The notes beneath the pieces were generated by a model that worked only from the letters and a program-made list of their open reading frames with translations, was not told the origin of the DNA and made no database searches. Made by a program: the position numbers and the translations under genes. From positions 4,712,001 through 4,776,000 of the forward strand of contig NZ_CP124747.1 in the NCBI RefSeq assembly GCF_041860085.1: DNA of 64,000 nucleotides. Reading direction: 5' to 3'. Source of the stretch: Schlesneria sp. DSM 10557 (GTDB lineage Bacteria; Planctomycetota; Planctomycetia; Planctomycetales; Planctomycetaceae). This document shows positions 63,956 through 64,000 of this stretch, one piece after another. Within the stretch, counting starts at the first letter, position 1. Each line of letters begins with the position of its first letter.

Positions 63956-64000
63956 TGTGGCAGCTCCTCTACAGCTTCTCAGAGACAAGTCGCACTTCCG

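Noticed and set aside
1-64000. CRISPR array, prophage or transposon
   Set aside because: No regularly spaced repeats, no cas-like, integrase, transposase or phage structural genes were seen on either strand.

Overview
This window looks like chromosomal DNA of a planctomycete (Planctomycetes/Planctomycetota, Planctomycetaceae-like; genus not determinable by reading alone). The indicators are two DUF1559 pseudopilin-like proteins with the N-terminal prepilin helix and the C-terminal H-x9-DG motif, a DUF1501 Tat protein, tandem DUF1573 proteins, a Kelch/DUF4198 protein, a PQQ-type beta-propeller, lpxB (hence an LPS-type outer membrane), and many signal-transduction proteins. Base composition is moderately GC-rich. 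Genes lie on both strands with long intergenic gaps. I saw no IS element, integrase, CRISPR array, rRNA or tRNA, so most of the window reads as core or shell genome rather than an island.

Layout. 1-6.5 kb: an SDR dehydrogenase and a phosphorelay (CHASE3-PAS hybrid kinase, divergent NtrC-type regulator, Hpt protein). 6.5-11 kb: small unknowns and a SulP transporter fused to a beta-carbonic anhydrase. 11-14.2 kb: a COG2509 FAD oxidoreductase and a metal ABC permease fused to a DtxR-like domain. 14.8-17.1 kb: a tight operon of STAS, RsbW-like kinase and a sigma-54-activator look-alike whose catalytic motifs are degraded. 17.1-23.7 kb: lpxB, the NHEJ pair Ku and LigD, and ispH. 23.7-30 kb: an RDD protein, a polyprenyl synthase, and obg-ispE-spoVG, where SpoVG carries an inserted zinc ribbon. 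30-40 kb: metallophosphoesterase and ABC exporter, zinc-ribbon coiled-coil protein, STAS protein, gatC, rpmB, cysK and a DUF1573 pair. 40.7-50.6 kb: Gfo/Idh/MocA oxidoreductase, glyS, DUF1501, SDR, RidA, an XRE/PBP-like regulator with ModA, and an ectophosphodiesterase. 50.8-64 kb: mostly envelope and secreted proteins.

The most interesting parts are: (1) the STAS/RsbW/degenerate-activator operon; (2) a co-directional run from 55.3 to 62.3 kb. That run begins with an almost consensus promoter whose spacer is covered by a 23-bp palindrome. It then carries DUF1559, a lipoprotein, DUF3386, DUF4198-Kelch (predicted N-terminal His after signal cleavage), a PQQ-like propeller and HemP, and ends in a 15-bp-stem terminator. 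I propose, as inference, that it is a metal- or heme-responsive cell-surface cluster. (3) The zinc-ribbon insertion in SpoVG, (4) the permease-DtxR fusion, and (5) several large unexplained inverted repeats (10881-10992, 34505-34785, 41861-41930, 995-1020) are also worth a look.
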